A stretch of DNA of 64,000 nucleotides from Camarhynchus parvulus. Lineage: Eukaryota; Chordata; Aves; Passeriformes; Thraupidae. The stretch spans positions 682,001 through 746,000 of the forward strand of contig NC_044585.1 of assembly GCF_901933205.1 (NCBI RefSeq), read 5' to 3'. The notes beneath the pieces are model-generated. The model ran no database searches. It saw nothing but the letters and a program-made list of their open reading frames with translations, and was not told where the DNA came from. Below, piece by piece: positions 10,634 to 24,250 of the stretch (the stretch's first letter is position 1; every line of letters begins with the position of its first letter). The position numbers and the translations under genes were made by a program.

Positions 10634-11592
10634 ATGAACTGCTTTGGATTGGGATGGACACCAAATCCAACCAGTGCCACCCCTGCCATGGCAGGGACAC
10701 CTCCCACTGTCCCAGGCTGCTCCCAGCCCCAATGTCCAGCCTGGCCTTGGGCACTGCCAGGGATCCAGGGGCAGTCCCAGCTGCTCTGGGCACCCTGTGC
10801 CAGGGCCTGCCCACCCTCCCAGTATTTTTCCAATATCCCATTGTCAGGAAATGAATCCACCAACCACAGGTTTATGTCCAAAAAGGTGTCAGAGGAGCCC
10901 TGTAACTTTATTTGAATAAAGGGAGAGGCCATGGGGAGTTCCCCTGGGTCTCTCACGTTGCTAGAGGGCACAGCCTCCTTTTTATCCCCATTCCCCGGCT
11001 GCATTTCCCTCTCTTTCCCCACTGGTTGAGGTACCTGCAAGGTACAGACTTCCCAAATGGCCTGGTACAGATCCCCTTCTAATGTGCATCCCCCTCTTCC
11101 TTTTCCTCTGTTCTTTTTATCCAAGTCCGGGGATTTAGCACAGCCTTGGGTGAGCAACAGTCTATGTCAATTAGTGGAACTCCTGTGGAATTTATGGTTC
11201 CTCCCACTGCTTCTTTCACCTCTCATTATCTGACTTTATCTACCAGCAGGCCCATGGGTTGTTTTAAAGACACCTCATTCCTTTCATCATCCATCCCTGC
11301 CCTCTGGCAGTGGGAGCCATTCCCTGTGTCCTGTCCCTCCATCCCTTGTCCCCAGTCCCTCTGCAGCTCTCCTGGAGCCCCTTCAGGCCCTGCAAGGGGC
11401 TCTGAGCTCTCCCTGGAGCCTTCTCCTCTCCAGGTGAGCACCCCCAGCTCTGCCAGCCTGGCTCCAGCCCTGGGAGCATCTCTGGTGCCTCCTCTGGACT
11501 CTCTCCAGCAGCCCCAGGTCCCTCCTGTGCTGGGCCCCAGGGCTGGGGCAGCTCTGCAGGTGGGGTCTCACCTGAGCAGGGCACAATCCCCC
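10634..11592 (-). mobile_element. CR1 LINE 3' portion split by an LTR
   Basis: The right end of the plus-strand reading is 10634-10841 (TTGGATTGGGATGGACACC to CCAATATCCCA). The CR1 resumes at about 11287 with CATCCATCCCTGCCCTCTGG, exactly where it should continue, and goes on to GGGGTCTCACCTGAGCAGGG. The interruption is the group F LTR at 10842-11286. The joined halves give one CR1 copy. Confidence 0.88.
10842..11286 (-). mobile_element. solo LTR, group F copy 1, nested in CR1
   Basis: About 445 bp starting TGTCAGGAAATG and ending near CATTCCTTTCA, colinear with 42935-43435 (shared TTTATGTCCAAAAAGG, AATAAAGGGAGAGGCCATGG, GACTTCCCAAA, TTTATCTACCAGCAG). Read on the minus strand it has a GGGATAAAAAGGAGG TATA-like box about 70 bp before AATAAAG, then a short U5 ending TTCCTGACA. 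The flanking CCCAT/TCAT gives only an approximate TSD. Confidence 0.8.
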
Positions 11593-11873
11593 TGCCCCAG
11601 TCCCTGCTGGGGTTAAACAAGGAGCCCCTGGAGCTCAGCTGCCCCCAAACACAACCCAGGCTGCAGGAGAGCCCTGGCCCTGCCCTGCCAGCTCCTCCTG
11701 GGAAATCCCTTGGGGTACCCCTCAGTTCAGGCATCCCCAAAAGGCTCTCTGTCCTTTTTGCCTCTCTGGGGCAGGAGGAAGGTGGAGCTGGGAGCTTGGG
11801 CTGTCCCTGGGGTGGCTCTGGAAGCTCTGGGAGCCAAGGACAGAGGGGCAGTGGGCTCAGGAGGCTGTGCCAC

Positions 11874-12383
11874 TGTGAAAAGTGCGTGTATTTTGTGATT
11901 GGCTTTTCGCAAATATTAAAATGAATATTATATGTGTTGTGTTAGAAAGTAATGCTGTATCAATTCTCTTAAGTAGTGTGTTAAATATAGTTTTAGGTTA
12001 TAAAAAATGTTAAAATAGAAACTATGCTATGTAGGATACTTTTTTTAAAGAAAGGCGCTGTTAGGATTCAGAGGAAGAAGTTGACACTGCCCAGACAGAA
12101 TCCTGTGTTTGACTGGAATTTATGCATCATGTATGAGGTGTATGAATATGCAACAGGCTGTTGCTTTTAAGGGTTAATCCTCTGTTAACGTGGGGCCTTT
12201 TTCGGGCTTGTGCTGCCCAGAAAAAGGTACCCAGACATCTGTAACTCTTTGTATTTATTGTCTGATATTTTCCTAATTCAGTTTGTCCAAATTATTATTA
12301 CTCTCATTGGATTACTATTTTTTATAACCATTTTATTACTATTAAAATTTTAAAATTTTAAAAAGTGATTGGTGTTTTTCACA
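11874..12383. mobile_element. solo LTR, group B copy 2, inverted relative to the others
   Basis: A 510-bp LTR, TGTGAAAAGTGCG...GTTTTTCACA, with a perfect 5-bp TSD GCCAC at 11869-11873 and 12384-12388. It is the reverse complement of copies 6229-6838 and 55495-56112, with about 100 bp less in the middle. The 5-bp TSD fits ERVL-type elements. Confidence 0.93.
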
Positions 12384-12428
12384 GCCACGCATCCCACCCT
12401 GCTGGGAGCCAAGGACAGAGGGGGCAGT

Positions 12429-13267
12429 TGTTGTGAATAAGAAGCTTGACTAGGCCAATATTCAAGCAGCAATTAATTTATTAATTAATATGGTAAAGTA
12501 TGAGCAATACAGCGCTGGGTACAGTGGGGGAAGTTTTCCCTCCAACTGCACACTGATAGTTGAGGCTTACAGGTATTTATAGGGGTACTCATCAGCTTTC
12601 TCAGCAGTTTCCATTCCAATTTTTACTCATCAGCAGTTTCTATTTCCCAATTTTTACATCACAATTCTATACACTGCTGTGATGTAGTTTTTCTCAGGAT
12701 GTATCTCAAAAGGAGTATCCCCAGGTGGTGGTGGTCTGGTTTCCCAAAGAAGAAAGACAAATCCCATCTGGTGCAGTCCAGCTCCTCAGATGTGGGCCCA
12801 CCTTTTAATTGCAAGGACTATAAATCTCATAACAGTGATGTCCATCTTCCCTTGGTTGAAACCATCAATCCTTGAGGTGATGTTCATCTTCCTTTCTCAA
12901 GCTGTTTTTCTCTGCTTTATTAAGGTGTGAGATAAGCATATTTCCTTTATATACATTCCAAAGCTATAGTTTCAAGCATACAAGCAATATTCTAAAATTA
13001 TACTTCAAAAGGTTATTATTGCAGAGCTCTTTAAGGATTAACTACAAGCAAAGAGCAACATCCTTAACGCTTTAATTCCAGTGCTCCTAAATCAACCAGG
13101 GTTAATTGCGAACAAAGGATAGGTTCAGAGGCCTTCTTCCATGCTTTACTTTCCTCAGTTATTATCAGAATTCGCAACTGTCCCATTGTCGGTCTCCACA
13201 CATCTGGCAATCACAAGTACACACATTGCCTGTACCTGACACGAAGCACAGCTCGGTATTTCACACA
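12429..13267 (-). mobile_element. solo LTR, group C
   Basis: An 839-bp element with TGTTGTGAA...TTCACACA ends (inverted terminal match). On the minus strand a TATAAATA box (plus 12574-12581) precedes an AATAAA signal (plus 12477-12482) by about 90 bp, a normal U3-R-U5 layout with a long U3. Flanks GCAGT and GCGAT are a poor 5-bp TSD (3 of 5). Only one copy is present in the window. Confidence 0.8.
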
Positions 13268-13312
13268 GCGATTCAGGAGGCTGTGCCCCACATCCCACCC
13301 TCCTGGGGCACC

Positions 13313-14130
13313 CCCAGACCCTCTGGGGCTCAGCACCTTTGCAGCCCTGGCTGACACAGCATCTGCAGCCTCAGCTGGAGCAGCAGAGCCCTGCGAGCTC
13401 CTCTGAAACCCAGCCCGAGGGAAAGAGGCAAAAACCTGACCCGCTTTGGTTTGCTGTGCGCAGCCCAGGCTGCTTTCAACTCCTGGCCTCGATTAGTGAA
13501 AGCTAAATTGTTTTCCCGTGGAATTGTCTGAGAGTAAAGAGAGGTCTGGGGTGTTAATTCGCTCTTTGTTTTCGCTGAGGGAGCCGCGGGGGGTTGGAGC
13601 TTGGCGGCTCGGTGAGCGAGGCAGGCAGGTTTGTGTTGGTTTGTTTGCAAAACAAAGTTGCAGGGATCGACTCTGCCGAGCACAACGAGCCGGGATGGAA
13701 GGAAAGATGTGAGCGCTCTCTCAGGAGAGCTTTAAAAGCCTGCGCATCTCGCAGACGCTTTAGAAATTCAGAGCTGACCCTGCTTGCTTTGTTTAAAAAA
13801 AATTAAAATATAAATAAAATTCTGCCGCACAACCCCGCCCCCGTGGCTTTCTTTGTGAGGAACTTCTGACAGACTCGGAAATGCTCTGCCTGCTGAATAA
13901 ATTATAAACCCCATCCCCGGGCAGAGGCTGCACAGCCAAAAGCAAATTAAATCCTCTTCATGGCAATATCGAGTGGAGATGTTTGCTTCAGTCTGAGGAG
14001 TGTGCATTCAGAGTATTTACCTTTGCTCAGCTGCTCGGGAGGGGAATCTCTGCCCGGGAGCCCGGGTGGCTGGGGCAGGGTCGGTGATGCTCTCAGAGAG
14101 GGCTCAGGAGCGCCAGAGCCAGGGGAGCCA
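13313..14130. other. single-copy, CpG-richer interval
   Basis: About 13400-13760 contains some twenty CpG sites (for example GAGCCGCGGGG, GGCGGCTCGGTGAGCGAGG, GCGCATCTCGCAGACG), far denser than neighbouring DNA, and is followed by AT-rich TAAAATATAAATAAAATTC. It could be an unmethylated regulatory element or a promoter. No exon is recognised. Confidence 0.5.
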
Positions 14131-14162
14131 GGGCTGGGCTGAGCTGGGCTGGGCTGGGCTGG
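14131..14162. repeat. GGGCT pentamer tract
   Basis: Six to seven GGGCT units, one changed to GAGCT. Confidence 0.85.
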
Positions 14163-14248
14163 CAGGGCCAGCGCTGGGCACCCTGGGGACCGGTGCTGCT
14201 GGGGCTCCTGGGCCCGGGGCTGACAGGCTGTCGGTGGTGGGCCTTCCT

Positions 14249-14625
14249 GGTGTCACACAGGTGGTGGGCTGTGGGGGACAGAGCTGTCACACGGACACTG
14301 GTGTCACACAGACCCTGGTGTCACACAGATACTGGTGTCACACCAGCCCTGGTGTCACACAGACACTGGTGTCATCTCCCTGGTGTCACACAGACCCTGG
14401 TGTCACACAAACCCTGGTGTCATCTCCCCTGGTGGCCAGAGCTGTCACACAGACCCTGGTGTCACACAAACCCCTGGTGTCACACAAACCCTGGTGTCAC
14501 ACAGACCCTGGTTTCACACAGACCTTGGTTTCACACAGACCCTGGTGTCACACAAACCTCTGGTGTCACACAAAGCCCTGGTGTCACACCAGCCCTGGTG
14601 GCCAGAGCTGTCACATGAACCCCTG
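14249..14625. repeat. 17-bp minisatellite
   Basis: About twenty units of TGGTGTCACACAGACCC with ACAAACC and ACCAGCC variants, plus occasional TCATCTCCC and GGTGGCCAGAGC spacers. Confidence 0.93.
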
Positions 14626-14767
14626 GTGGCTGCTGCAGCCAGAAATGGCTCAGCAAAGATCTGGGAAGGTCTCTCCAGAGTGGTCCCCAGGGAGCCTCAC
14701 TGGGGGAGCCCAGCCCTGTCTGAGGGACAGGAGGTTCCTGGTGTGCCACACTCGGAGAGGGGTGCTA

Positions 14768-15110
14768 CTGTCCCTGCTGTCCCTGCCCCTGCTGTCCCTG
14801 CTGTCCCTGTCCCTGCTGTCCCTGTCCCTGTCCCTGCTGTCCCTGCTGTCCCTGCTGTCCCTGTCCCTGCTGTCCCTGCTGTCCCTGCTGTCCCTGTCCC
14901 CTGTCCCCTGTCCCTGCTCTCCCTGCTCTCCCTGCTCTCCCTGTCCCTGTCCCTGCTCTCCCTGTCCCTGTCCCTGCTCTCCCTGTCCCTGCTGTCCCTG
15001 CTCTCCCTGCTGTCCCTCCTGTCCCTGCTCTCCCTGTCCCTGCTGTCCCTGCTCTCCCTGTCCCTGTCCCTGCTCTCCCTGCTCTCCCTGCTCTCCCTGC
15101 TGTCCCTGAG
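14768..15110. repeat. CTGTCCCTG-type pyrimidine-rich array
   Basis: About 340 bp made of CTGTCCCTG, TCCCTG and CTCTCCCTG modules (6- and 9-bp steps). The minus strand is purine-rich (CAGGGACAG). Plus-strand frames read Leu-Ser or Pro-Cys-Ser repeats and are not genes. Confidence 0.95.
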
Positions 15111-15113
15111 CCT

Positions 15114-16271
15114 GCTCAGCATCCCACACATCCCAAACCCACGTGGCAGGGGATGCTCCGGGGCTGCTGAGCACCTCTGAGCTGGGGGTGACTCCCTCTG
15201 GGCCCCCAAAGAGGGGAAAAGTGGGTCCAGAGCTGCTCCAACTGTTGTGATTCCCCACAGGTGACACGAGAGGCAGGAGCCAGAGGTTTGTACATTAAAT
15301 TATGCCAGGATTTCCCAGCACTTGGTGCTGCAGAGCAGTCCCAGCTCCATCCCCTCCTGCCTGCTCCCTGCACCCACTTGCAGCTGGTCGGGCCCCAGCC
15401 TGGTGCCAGCGAGGGCTGGGAGTTCATAGGGAGCACAAAGGAGAACAGAACCCCCCTGGATCTGCTCCACGAGCAGGGGCTGTCAGAAATATTACAGATT
15501 GATCTGTATTTTATCTGGGAGGGAGGATGGCTCCTTAACATCATTAAGTGGTGACCTTTAAAGCTCATCTTGTGCTGCCAGCCGGGCAGGCAGGGGATGG
15601 AGCGGAGACGGATGGCGGCGGTGGGGAATCAAATAAATTGTTTGCTGAGATCACTGCGGGTGTGTTTGCACTGGTGTGGAGGTCCCTGGGCCACTGCTCA
15701 CTGTCTCTTTCCTTTTTACAGCAGAATAAATCCAGTTTGGTGCCCAAGATGAATTTTCAGGGCCATATGTCATGTTTTACAAGGGGCTGACAGCTCAAAT
15801 TGGGGCAGAATAATGGTGCCCAGCCTGAAGTCACCTCGATGGCTTTATTAGATTCCTCATCCCCCAGCAGACGAGCAGGCTGCCTTTGGGGTCTGCTTTC
15901 TGCTGGGAAACTGATCCTGTTTAGCTTCAGCTTTGAGTGTTGGTGTGTGGGAAATGCTGCCAGGCTGGCTGCCAGCTCCAGGGCCAGGATGGAACATGCA
16001 GTGGCTCACACTGGGGTGCTCCTGGTCTGGGGCCTGTCCCCTGCACCCCTGGGACAGGGGGACATTCCTCACAGCCTGGGACTGTGAAGGGCTCGGTCCC
16101 ACAGGGGTCTGGGGGATTGCCTTGTACCCTGTGAGCTCCTGTGTGGGACCTGGGGCATTGCCCCATACCCTGTGAGCTCCTGTGTGGGGTCTGGGGGATT
16201 GCTGGATCCCCTTCCCCTGGGGCTGTGCTCAGGGTTGTTATTCCTGCCATAGCCTGGAGCTGGATCCAGGA
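15114..16271. other. single-copy interval
   Basis: No repeat or exon recognised. About 15540-15790 (GATGGCGGCGGTGGGGAATC, AATAAATTGTTTGCTGAGATC, GCCATATGTCATGTTTTAC) is less repetitive and has a mixed base composition typical of candidate conserved elements. Confidence 0.4.
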
Positions 16272-17122
<851 letters not shown>

Positions 17123-17498
17123 TGGGAACACTCACCAGTGGCACTGCTGTAACCCCTTCAGCACTGGGAACACTCCCCAGTGGCACTGCTTTAACCCCTT
17201 CAGCACTGGGAACACTCCCCAGTGGCACTGCTGTAAGTCCCTCAGCACTGGGAACACTCCCCAGTGGCACTGCTTTAACCCCTTCAGCACTGGGAACACT
17301 CCCCAGTGGCACTGCTGTAACTCCCTCAGCACTGGGAACACTCCCCAGTGGCACTGCTGTAACTCCCTCAGCACTGGGAACACTCCCCAGTGGCACTGCT
17401 TTAACCCCTTCAGCACTGGGAACACTCACCAGTGGCACTGCTGTAAGTCCCTCAGCACTGGGAACACTCCCCAGTGGCACTGCTGTAACTCCCTCAGC
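17123..17498. repeat. 42-bp minisatellite
   Basis: About nine units of 42 bp: CAGCACTGGGAACACTCCCC, then AGTGGCACTGCTGTAA and CCCCTT or CTCCCT. Since 42 is 14 codons, frames repeat every 14 residues and stay open; there is no start context or domain to suggest expression. Confidence 0.95.
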
Positions 17499-18168
17499 CC
17501 AGCAGCAGGGAAGGGGCAGTCCTGGCACTGCCCACACTGCCCAGGGTGCCCAGCCTGTGCATTGGGATCCAAAGCCCTTTGCCTTCTGGCATGAATGGGA
17601 CACTTAAGAAGGGGAGATTTCCCAAAGCTCAACCCACCCAATCCGTGCCCTTCCTGCAGGACCTTCCTGCAGCGCCCTGTGCCCACCCCTCTGCACGGCC
17701 CTGCCCCAGCAGGGGCAGTTTGTCCTTCCTGTCCCTCCCTGCTCGTGCCCAGAGCTGCTGGTGCAGTTCCTGGGCTCTCTGTGCCTCCTGGCCCTGGCAC
17801 CTGCCCCAAGGTGTCCCTGCAGGCAGTGCCACCTCCTGCTGCTCCTGCCCGTGGAAATGCCCCCAGTGCCCCTTGGCTGGTGGAACGGGCAGAAAGATGC
17901 AGGGGCAGATTGGCTCCTCTCTCACCTCCCATTCCTAAAGCCCCTGGGAGCAGCCCTTGGGAGGGTGGGGATGGAGCTGTGGGGACATCTCTGTCCTCTC
18001 CCTGCCCCGTGCTGCTGTGCCCCATTGTCCCCCACCGAGGGATGGCCCAGGGGCTGCCCAGGGGCTGCCCAGGCAGGAGAGCTGGGCTGGGGGTGCTGGA
18101 GCCATCTGTGGAACAGGATCCTGGGGGCAGCCGGCAGGTCAGGAACTCAGCTGGAGCTCCTCTGGGAG
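17499..18168. other. interval without a recognised feature
   Basis: GC-rich DNA. Long open frames are present on both strands but show low complexity and no domain. Confidence 0.45.
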
Positions 18169-18430
18169 CTGAGGATCCCAGCAGTGCTGGAAACCTTAAC
18201 AGGACCCGGTGGGAGCCGCTGGGCTGGAATGGGGATCCCAGCAGTGTTGGAAACCTCAGCAGGACCCGGTGGGAGCTGCTGGGCTGGAATGGGGATCCCA
18301 GCAGTGTTGGAAACCTCAGCAGGACCCGGTGGGAGCTGCTGGGCTGGAATGGGGATCCCGGGAGCTGCTGGGCTGGAATGGGGATCCCAGCAGTGCTGGA
18401 AACCTCAGCAGGACCCGGTGGGAGCTGCTG
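18169..18430. repeat. 60-bp minisatellite
   Basis: Nearly four units of 60 bp containing GGATCCCAGCAGTGTTGGAA, CCTCAGCAGGACCCGGTGGG and AGCTGCTGGGCTGGAATGGG. Two adjacent units (from 18241 and from 18301) are identical; the next is partly deleted. Confidence 0.96.
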
Positions 18431-19837
18431 GCTGAGCCTGGAGCAGCCCAGGGCTGGCAAAGGCTCTGCTGGGCTCGGTGCTGGGAGTGCTGGGGAGCGA
18501 GCTGGGCTGGAGCAGGCTGCAGTCCCTGCAGGATAAATCCCTTTGTGACTCATTTCCCGACGCTGCAGGCAGGGCCTGGAGCAGCTGATGGTGCAGAGGC
18601 ACCGGGAGGTGTGGGGACAGGGAAAGAAAGGTGAGGGCATGGGCGGGGACAGGCGGGGTCCCAGGCACCGCTGCTGCACCCCCGGCCCACAGACCTTCCT
18701 CACATCCCAGAAAGCAGAAATGGCTGGGGCATCTCTGCTCCCGAGCCTTTGCTCTCACTGACATCCTGAAAAGCCTGAAATCAGCAGGAATTCCTTGGAT
18801 TTCTCCTCAGACCCACCAGGGCAGGCTGAGCCCTTTCCCATCCCGCCGCCCCCTCCTGCTGTAGCTGCGCTGTCAGAGCTGCTTTGCTGTGGCTGTAGGA
18901 GGAGGGGGGATGAAAATCTGCTATTCCTGGGGCCCAGCCTCTCCTGTCCTTCCTCCTCCTCCTCCTCCTCCTTCCCTGCAGTCCCTGTGTGGAAATGGCT
19001 GTGCCCACTCAAGAAGTTGGCTCTGCTGCTTGAAGATGTTCTGCTTCTTTAACAGAGCCTCAGCAGTTACAAAAACTTGTCTTTAAAAATTCATGCTGTT
19101 CTGTATCATGTTAAATATTTATTCTAAAGGAACAATGCGTTCCCCCCTCCCCCCTTCTGCTATGATACCTATTTTGCATATGAGCTGATTAATTATTAAG
19201 CATCTACATTTTATTTTGACAAACAGAAGATGTGCTCCAGTCAGTTGGATGCTGTTGTGTTCTGCTGAGCTGTGAATTCACCTTCCCTCTCCAGGCACAG
19301 AGATCCTCCCTGGCTGTGTCCTGGGGCTCCCCCACACCAGGGGACCTGGACCTTCGTGTCCCTAACCCTGCAGAGCCCTAGGCATGGAGGAAACTGCAGG
19401 ATCCCCTTTCCCTGCCCACCCAGCACGGAGCCAGGCTGGCTCCTCAGCCCCAGGTGTGTTCTTACCTGCCCTGTCCCTTGGCTGTGCCCAGGTGAAGGTG
19501 ATGAACCTTTCCTGATGGGGACATCCCCTGGGCTGGGGCAGGAGAAGGTCCAGCACACACCAGGGTGTGCCAGGGCAGCAGGGAGAGCCTGGTGCCAACT
19601 CCCACCCCTGGGGACCAGGGAATGGGGGAGAACTGGGATGTGCTGGGCCCGAGGCAGCTGGGTCCCAGCTGGGTCCCAGCATGGAGCTGCTCCATGACAA
19701 ACATGGATGGTGGCATGAGGTCTAGGGGACATTTCCAGCAGGGGAGCTTGGATCTCCTCTGGGGGAGCCAGGACCCAAATTCCCTGAGTGATTGCTGGGG
19801 GTGGGAGGGCAGAGCTGTGTCCTTGGAATAGAGAGCT
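18431..19837. other. single-copy interval with AT-rich core
   Basis: No element recognised in the GC-rich parts apart from a short CCT tract at 18953-18971. About 19080-19230 is AT-rich with TTTTGCATATGAGCTG and GATTAATTATTAAGC, homeodomain- and octamer-like motifs, and is a candidate conserved element. Confidence 0.4.
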
Positions 19838-20346
19838 GCCCTGGGGGCACAAACGGGCCTGTCCTCCCTGAGCCCCGGGGACACAAACAGGCCTGTCCTC
19901 CCTAAGCCCCAGGCACACAAACAGGCCTGTCCTCCCTGAGCCCCGGGGACACAAACAGGTCTGTCCTCCCTGAGCCCTGGGGGCACAAACAGGCCTGTCC
20001 TCCCTGAGCCCCAGGATACAAACAGGCCTGTCCTCCCTGAGCCCCGGGGACACAAACGGGCCTGTCCTCCCTGAGCCCCAGGATACAAACAGGCCTGTCC
20101 TCCCTGAGCCCCAGGCACACAAACAGTCCTGTCCTCCCTGAGCCCCGGGGGCACAAACAGGCCTATCCTCCCTGAGCCCCGGGGACACAAACAGGCCTAT
20201 CCTCCCTGAGCCCCGGGGACACAAACAGGCCTGTCCTCCCTGAGCCCCAGGCACACAAACAGGTCTGTCCTCCCTGAGCCCCAGGATACAAACAGGCCTG
20301 TCCTCCCTGAGCCCCGGGGACACAAACAGGCCTGTCCTCCCTGAGC
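19838..20346. repeat. ~34-bp minisatellite
   Basis: About fifteen units of CACAAACAGGCCTGTCCTCC plus CTGAGCCCCGGGGA, varying in length (31-34 bp) and at GGGGAC/GGGGGC/AGGATA/AGGCAC. Minus-strand translations (Gly-Leu-Phe-Val-Ser type) are repeat artefacts. Confidence 0.95.
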
Positions 20347-20498
20347 CGGCTGGGCACTGCCCCACTAGTCCAGCTCTGTGGCTGGAGCCTCCTCCCAGCA
20401 ATTCTGTGGGAGAGGGAAGCACACAGTCTGCAGTTCAGCTCACTGGAGCCCGGGTGTGTGTCCTCCCAGCAGGAATGGGCAGAGGTGGGACAGGTGGA

Positions 20499-21121
20499 TC
20501 TTGGGTTTTCGTTGTTAATTGCTGCCCCCAGATGTGCAGGATGTCTCTGTTTTGGCCCGTGCGTCTGAAGAACGAGTCAGAGCTCTTCAGTTTTCAGTCT
20601 TGAGGTTGTTTATTAATTCTTATCTATAAAAATTTCTTTCTGCCCAGCTGAGATCTGCTCAGCAGGGCAGCCACAGGCACTCTGACCGCCCCTGAGGCAG
20701 TGTTGTCCTTTTATACTACAAACTACATATAACATATTTACACTTAATTCCCAATACCTATCACCTGTGTTAGACAGTGCACTTCTACTCTAAACCAATC
20801 CCAAAGTGACAGCATCACAGCAGAAAATGGAGAAGAAGAAGAAGAAGAAGGAGAAAGGCTGGACACGCCCAAGTTCCTCCATCTTGTCCCCATAACCCCC
20901 ATACCAAAAATCCTAAAATCTACATTTTCACCCTGTGATAATTTTATTCTTATACTATTTAAACTTCTGTGGCTTTCAGGTCCTCATACAAAGCTGGTAA
21001 TTTGCTCCACGGGTCATAATCAAACCCCCAGGTGTTCTGGGCTGTGTGCCAGGGTCTCTGAGCCCCCTGGCAGGGGTCCCGGCAACTCTGGACACCCAGA
21101 GGGATGTGCTGACTTCTGATA
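20499..21121 (-). mobile_element. solo LTR, group D copy 1
   Basis: About 623 bp, flanked by GGTGGA (20493-20498) and GGTGCA (21122-21127), a 6-bp TSD with one mismatch. On the minus strand TATAAAAGG (plus near 20708-20716) precedes AATAAAC (plus near 20608). It shares CAATACCTATCACCTGTGTT, GAAGGAGAAAGGCTGGACAC and TTGCTCCACGGGTCATAATC with copies 46785-47409 and 52384-53003. ERVK-like by TSD length. Contains a GAA tract. Confidence 0.88.
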
Positions 21122-22744
<1,623 letters not shown>

Positions 22745-23035
22745 TGTCCCAGGGGAGTGACAGGACAAGGGACAATGGATTTGAGCAGCCAGAGGGCAGG
22801 AATGGATGGGATATTGGGAATTAGGAATTGTTCCCTGGCAGGGTGGGCAGGCCCTGGCACAGGGTGCCCAGAGCAGCTGGAGCTGCCCCTGGATCCCTGG
22901 CAGTGCCCAAGGCCAAGATGGACACTGGGGCTGGGAGCAGCCTGGGACAGTGGGAGGTGTCCCTGCCATGGCAGGGGTGGCACTGGATGGGCTTTAAGGT
23001 CCATTCCAACCCAACCATTCTGGGATTTGGTGCCA
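22745..23035 (+). mobile_element. CR1 LINE 3' end
   Basis: Common songbird type with GATGGGATATTGGGAATTAG, GGGTGGGCAGGCCCTGGCAC and GGGAGGTGTCCCTGCCATGG; ends CAACCATTCTGGGATTTGG. Confidence 0.92.
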
Positions 23036-24250
23036 TGGGGGAATGGGGAGACTCTTCCAAAGGCAGGCCCGGAGCCTCCCTGCCCGGGCTGGGCATTGCA
23101 GGCACTGTCTGGGGGCAGGGCTGCCAGCTGACCAGGCTCAGGAGCAGCAGTGGGGCTCAGCAGGCACAGCTGAGGTGCAGGAATGCAGGAATGCAGGCTG
23201 GGGTTTGGACAATGCCTTGGAAGGTCCCAGCTGATGGAGCAGCTGCTGCTCCCCCTGCCTTTGTGGCTGGGGTTGATCACTGTGACTTTCCCTGAACTGA
23301 ATTCCCAGCTGGAACCTGGGTCTTGCTTTGCTACCTTCTGCTGGATTAAAGAGCCTTTGAGTGTCCACTGGTTTCCTCCCCTGGAAGTGCTCAAGGGCTG
23401 TTATCAGGTCACTTTTTAGCTTTTCTTCAGGGCACACTCAGATCAGGTGTCTTTACTTCACACCGTTTGTCCTGGCTTTTGACATCGTTTTGGGCTCTTC
23501 ACAACTGGTCTGAGTCTTGTGCCTTTCTCTGAACTGCCTTGGGACAGATTTCCATCTCCTGATGGTGGAGATGGTCACACCACATCTCCTGATGGCGGAG
23601 ATGGTCACATCACATCTCCTGATGGTGGAGATGGTCACACCACATCTCCCTCAGCCAGGGGCTTGTCCTGCCCCAGGGGACATGGACAGGCAGGGACACT
23701 CAGGTCTGCACAAAGCTCCAAGCAGGCACTTCTTGCTTCCCTCCTTTCCCATGCTTGGCCATGTTTCCTGCAGGATTCCCCTCCCTCATGGGTCCTGTAA
23801 CATCCATTTCAGGTTTCCCATGGTTTTGAGGCCAGGGAAGCTTTCCTGGACACAGCATAGGGAGGGCGATGACTCCATCCTCCCCCACTGCCTGCTCCAG
23901 GCCCTCTCCTGGGAAAGCCCCCTCTGGAAATAGCAGGCTGAGTGTTTCCAGCTTCCAGAGTGCTTCAGCAAAGAATCACGTCAAGGGCTCTTAATGCTCG
24001 ACCTTTCCCATCTCCCTGCAGCTCCTGAGTGCCAGGTTCAGGCTGGGAAGTGCCTGGGGACACTTCTGCCCCCACCCAGCCTGTGCTTGGCAGAGAGCAG
24101 AGCTGCAGCTGGACCCAGGGACTGCCCTGGCACCCCCAGCTGCTGCTGCTGGGGACACCTGGGCCACCCTCTGCAGGGCTGCTGGAAGGTGCTGGCAGAG
24201 CTGCACACACGGCTCTGCCAGGGCACTGCTCCAGGGAGAGAGAGACTGGT
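23036..24250. other. mostly single-copy interval
   Basis: About 23380-23430 (GGGCTGTTATCAGGTCACTT) may be an old minus-strand CR1 remnant. Three 30-bp copies of CTCCTGATGGTGGAGATGGT occur at 23559-23648. The rest is unrecognised GC-rich DNA. Confidence 0.45.

Larger units (their letters stand above)
11830..13312. repeat. 60-bp tandem duplication, each copy holding an LTR
   Basis: Unit 1 is 11830-11873 plus 12389-12404; unit 2 is 12405-12428 plus about 13270-13312. Both read GGAGCCAAGGACAGAGGGG, then TCAGGAGGCTGTGCC, then ATCCCACCCT. Unit 1 is split by the group B LTR and unit 2 by the group C LTR, at different points. Removing both LTRs restores two adjacent, near-identical 60-bp copies. Confidence 0.88.

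Noticed and set aside
14000..15180. Long plus-strand frames (369 and 281 codons) ending in Ser/Leu/Pro/Cys repeats
   Set aside because: They lie across the 17-bp and CTGTCCCTG arrays; alternative frames are equally open, and no domain, signal or splice context is present.
17123..17498. 14-residue-repeat protein from the 42-bp array
   Set aside because: Open frames exist on both strands; unit length divisible by three explains it.
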